Shown here in pieces: positions 31,748 to 32,060 of a stretch of 32,060 bases of DNA. Numbering within the stretch: the first letter of the stretch is position 1; each line of letters starts with the position of its first letter. The position numbers and the translations under genes are program-made. The notes below the pieces were generated by a model, which was given only the letters and a program-made list of their open reading frames with translations, was not told the DNA's origin and did no database searches. Source of the stretch: Phycisphaerae bacterium (GTDB lineage: Bacteria; Planctomycetota; Phycisphaerae; Phycisphaerales; Phycisphaeraceae); assembly GCA_030426385.1 (NCBI GenBank), contig JAUHYI010000059.1:1-32060 (forward strand), given 5' to 3'.

Positions 31748-32060
31748 TCAAGGCTGCCACGGTGCAATCGTGCGGTCGTCAAACTGCATGTCGCCCAACG
31801 GCGTGATTTTTCCGTGGCCATCGAAATACGTGATGTTCACCACGTTGTTCATATCGTCCGGCGGCAAGTTGCCACGATGACGCCCCGTCAAATTGAACGT
31901 CGCGTTGTATGCACCCACGCCTGACGAATTGTGCGACAAACTGGTTCGCTCAGCATCGCCTATTGCCAGGTACTCGCCGGGCTGCGGCAGATCAGTGATA
32001 CGCAAGCTTTGCGAATAAAGGTATGGCGTGTGATAGATGAAACTGATCCACGTACTGCGT
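31748..32060 (-). CDS. Pseudopilin-like protein, C-terminal part (runs off window)
   Basis: The reading frame on the minus strand is open from the window edge to the stop at 31748, giving 103 residues; the first in-frame start-like codon (TTG 32005) is internal, so this is a 3' part of a longer gene. The visible part includes RSTWISFIYHTPYL and then HRGNLPPDDMNNVVNITYFD followed by GHGKITPL: a His, a spacer and Y-F-D-G-H-G, the H-x-DG tail of planctomycete pseudopilins. The FTLIELLVV leader should be found beyond 32060. It would be upstream of and probably separate from the beta-helix gene, with a REP-like hairpin between them. Confidence 0.75.
   Translation of the reverse strand, partial: RSTWISFIYHTPYLYSQSLRITDLPQPGEYLAIGDAERTSLSHNSSGVGAYNATFNLTGRHRGNLPPDDMNNVVNITYFDGHGKITPLGDMQFDDRTIAPWQP

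Noticed and set aside
1..32060. CRISPR arrays, tRNA, rRNA, riboswitches, phage genes
   Set aside because: No regularly spaced direct repeats, no cloverleaf-like or rRNA sequence and no phage structural gene were recognised by eye; small RNAs cannot be excluded without a covariance-model search.

Overview
This window looks like an accessory carbohydrate-utilisation region from a member of the PVC superphylum, most likely a Planctomycetota/Phycisphaerae-type bacterium. That is inferred from the gene content: two proteins with PEP-CTERM sorting tails, five pseudopilin-like proteins or fragments (FTLIELLVV leader and H-x-G...DG-type tail), FG-GAP/UnbV propellers, and DUF4838 and other secreted glycan-related proteins. 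No rRNA, tRNA or ribosomal gene is present to confirm the taxon. Almost every gene is on the minus strand, so the region reads from right to left. Several starts are GTG or TTG and were chosen from Shine-Dalgarno spacing.

Region by region, in window order. Positions 1-47 are the first codons of an IS630-type transposase leaving the window, next to a plus-strand pseudopilin remnant (145-591). Positions 719-8148 hold a tight five-gene operon: a secreted DUF4838 protein, a BNR/sialidase-like protein, a DapA/NanA-family lyase, a D-2-hydroxyacid dehydrogenase and a second, cytoplasmic DUF4838 protein. Upstream of it lie a pseudopilin (8276-8980), a secreted PEP-CTERM propeller (9054-10382) and a LacI-family repressor (10463-11506), whose promoter carries twin 16-bp operators. 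Positions 11785-15998 hold a catabolic cassette: RraA-type aldolase/lyase, Ldh-family oxidoreductase, 3-hydroxyisobutyrate-dehydrogenase-like reductase and an FG-GAP propeller protein. Upstream of this come a large secreted glycosidase-like protein (16113-18794), a pseudopilin, a PEP-CTERM protein and a GntR/LacI hybrid regulator (20549-21700) with a clear sigma70-type promoter. Next are a creatininase-family hydrolase (22229-22993), a secreted FG-GAP/UnbV protein (23250-24806) and a pseudopilin (24909-25682).

Positions 26030-29273 are a compact four-gene operon and the most unusual part of the window. A GntR/FCD regulator with a perfect palindromic operator is followed by a DapA/NanA-family lyase. 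Then come two adjacent paralogues resembling L-2-amino-thiazoline-4-carboxylate hydrolase (Cys/His-rich). The second paralogue is fused to a C-terminal domain resembling GT42 (Cst-type) sialyltransferases or the related DUF115 fold. Upstream are a secreted beta-helix protein (29462-31561), whose C-terminus resembles a degenerate histidine-kinase ATPase domain, and the 3' part of another pseudopilin running off the window.

The general logic seems to be several regulon-sized units, each with its own sugar-responsive regulator (LacI, GntR/LacI, GntR/FCD), secreted carbohydrate-active or binding proteins, and cytoplasmic 2-keto-acid or hydroxy-acid enzymes. The actual substrates cannot be read from the sequence. 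No transporter, sulfatase or exosortase is in the window.
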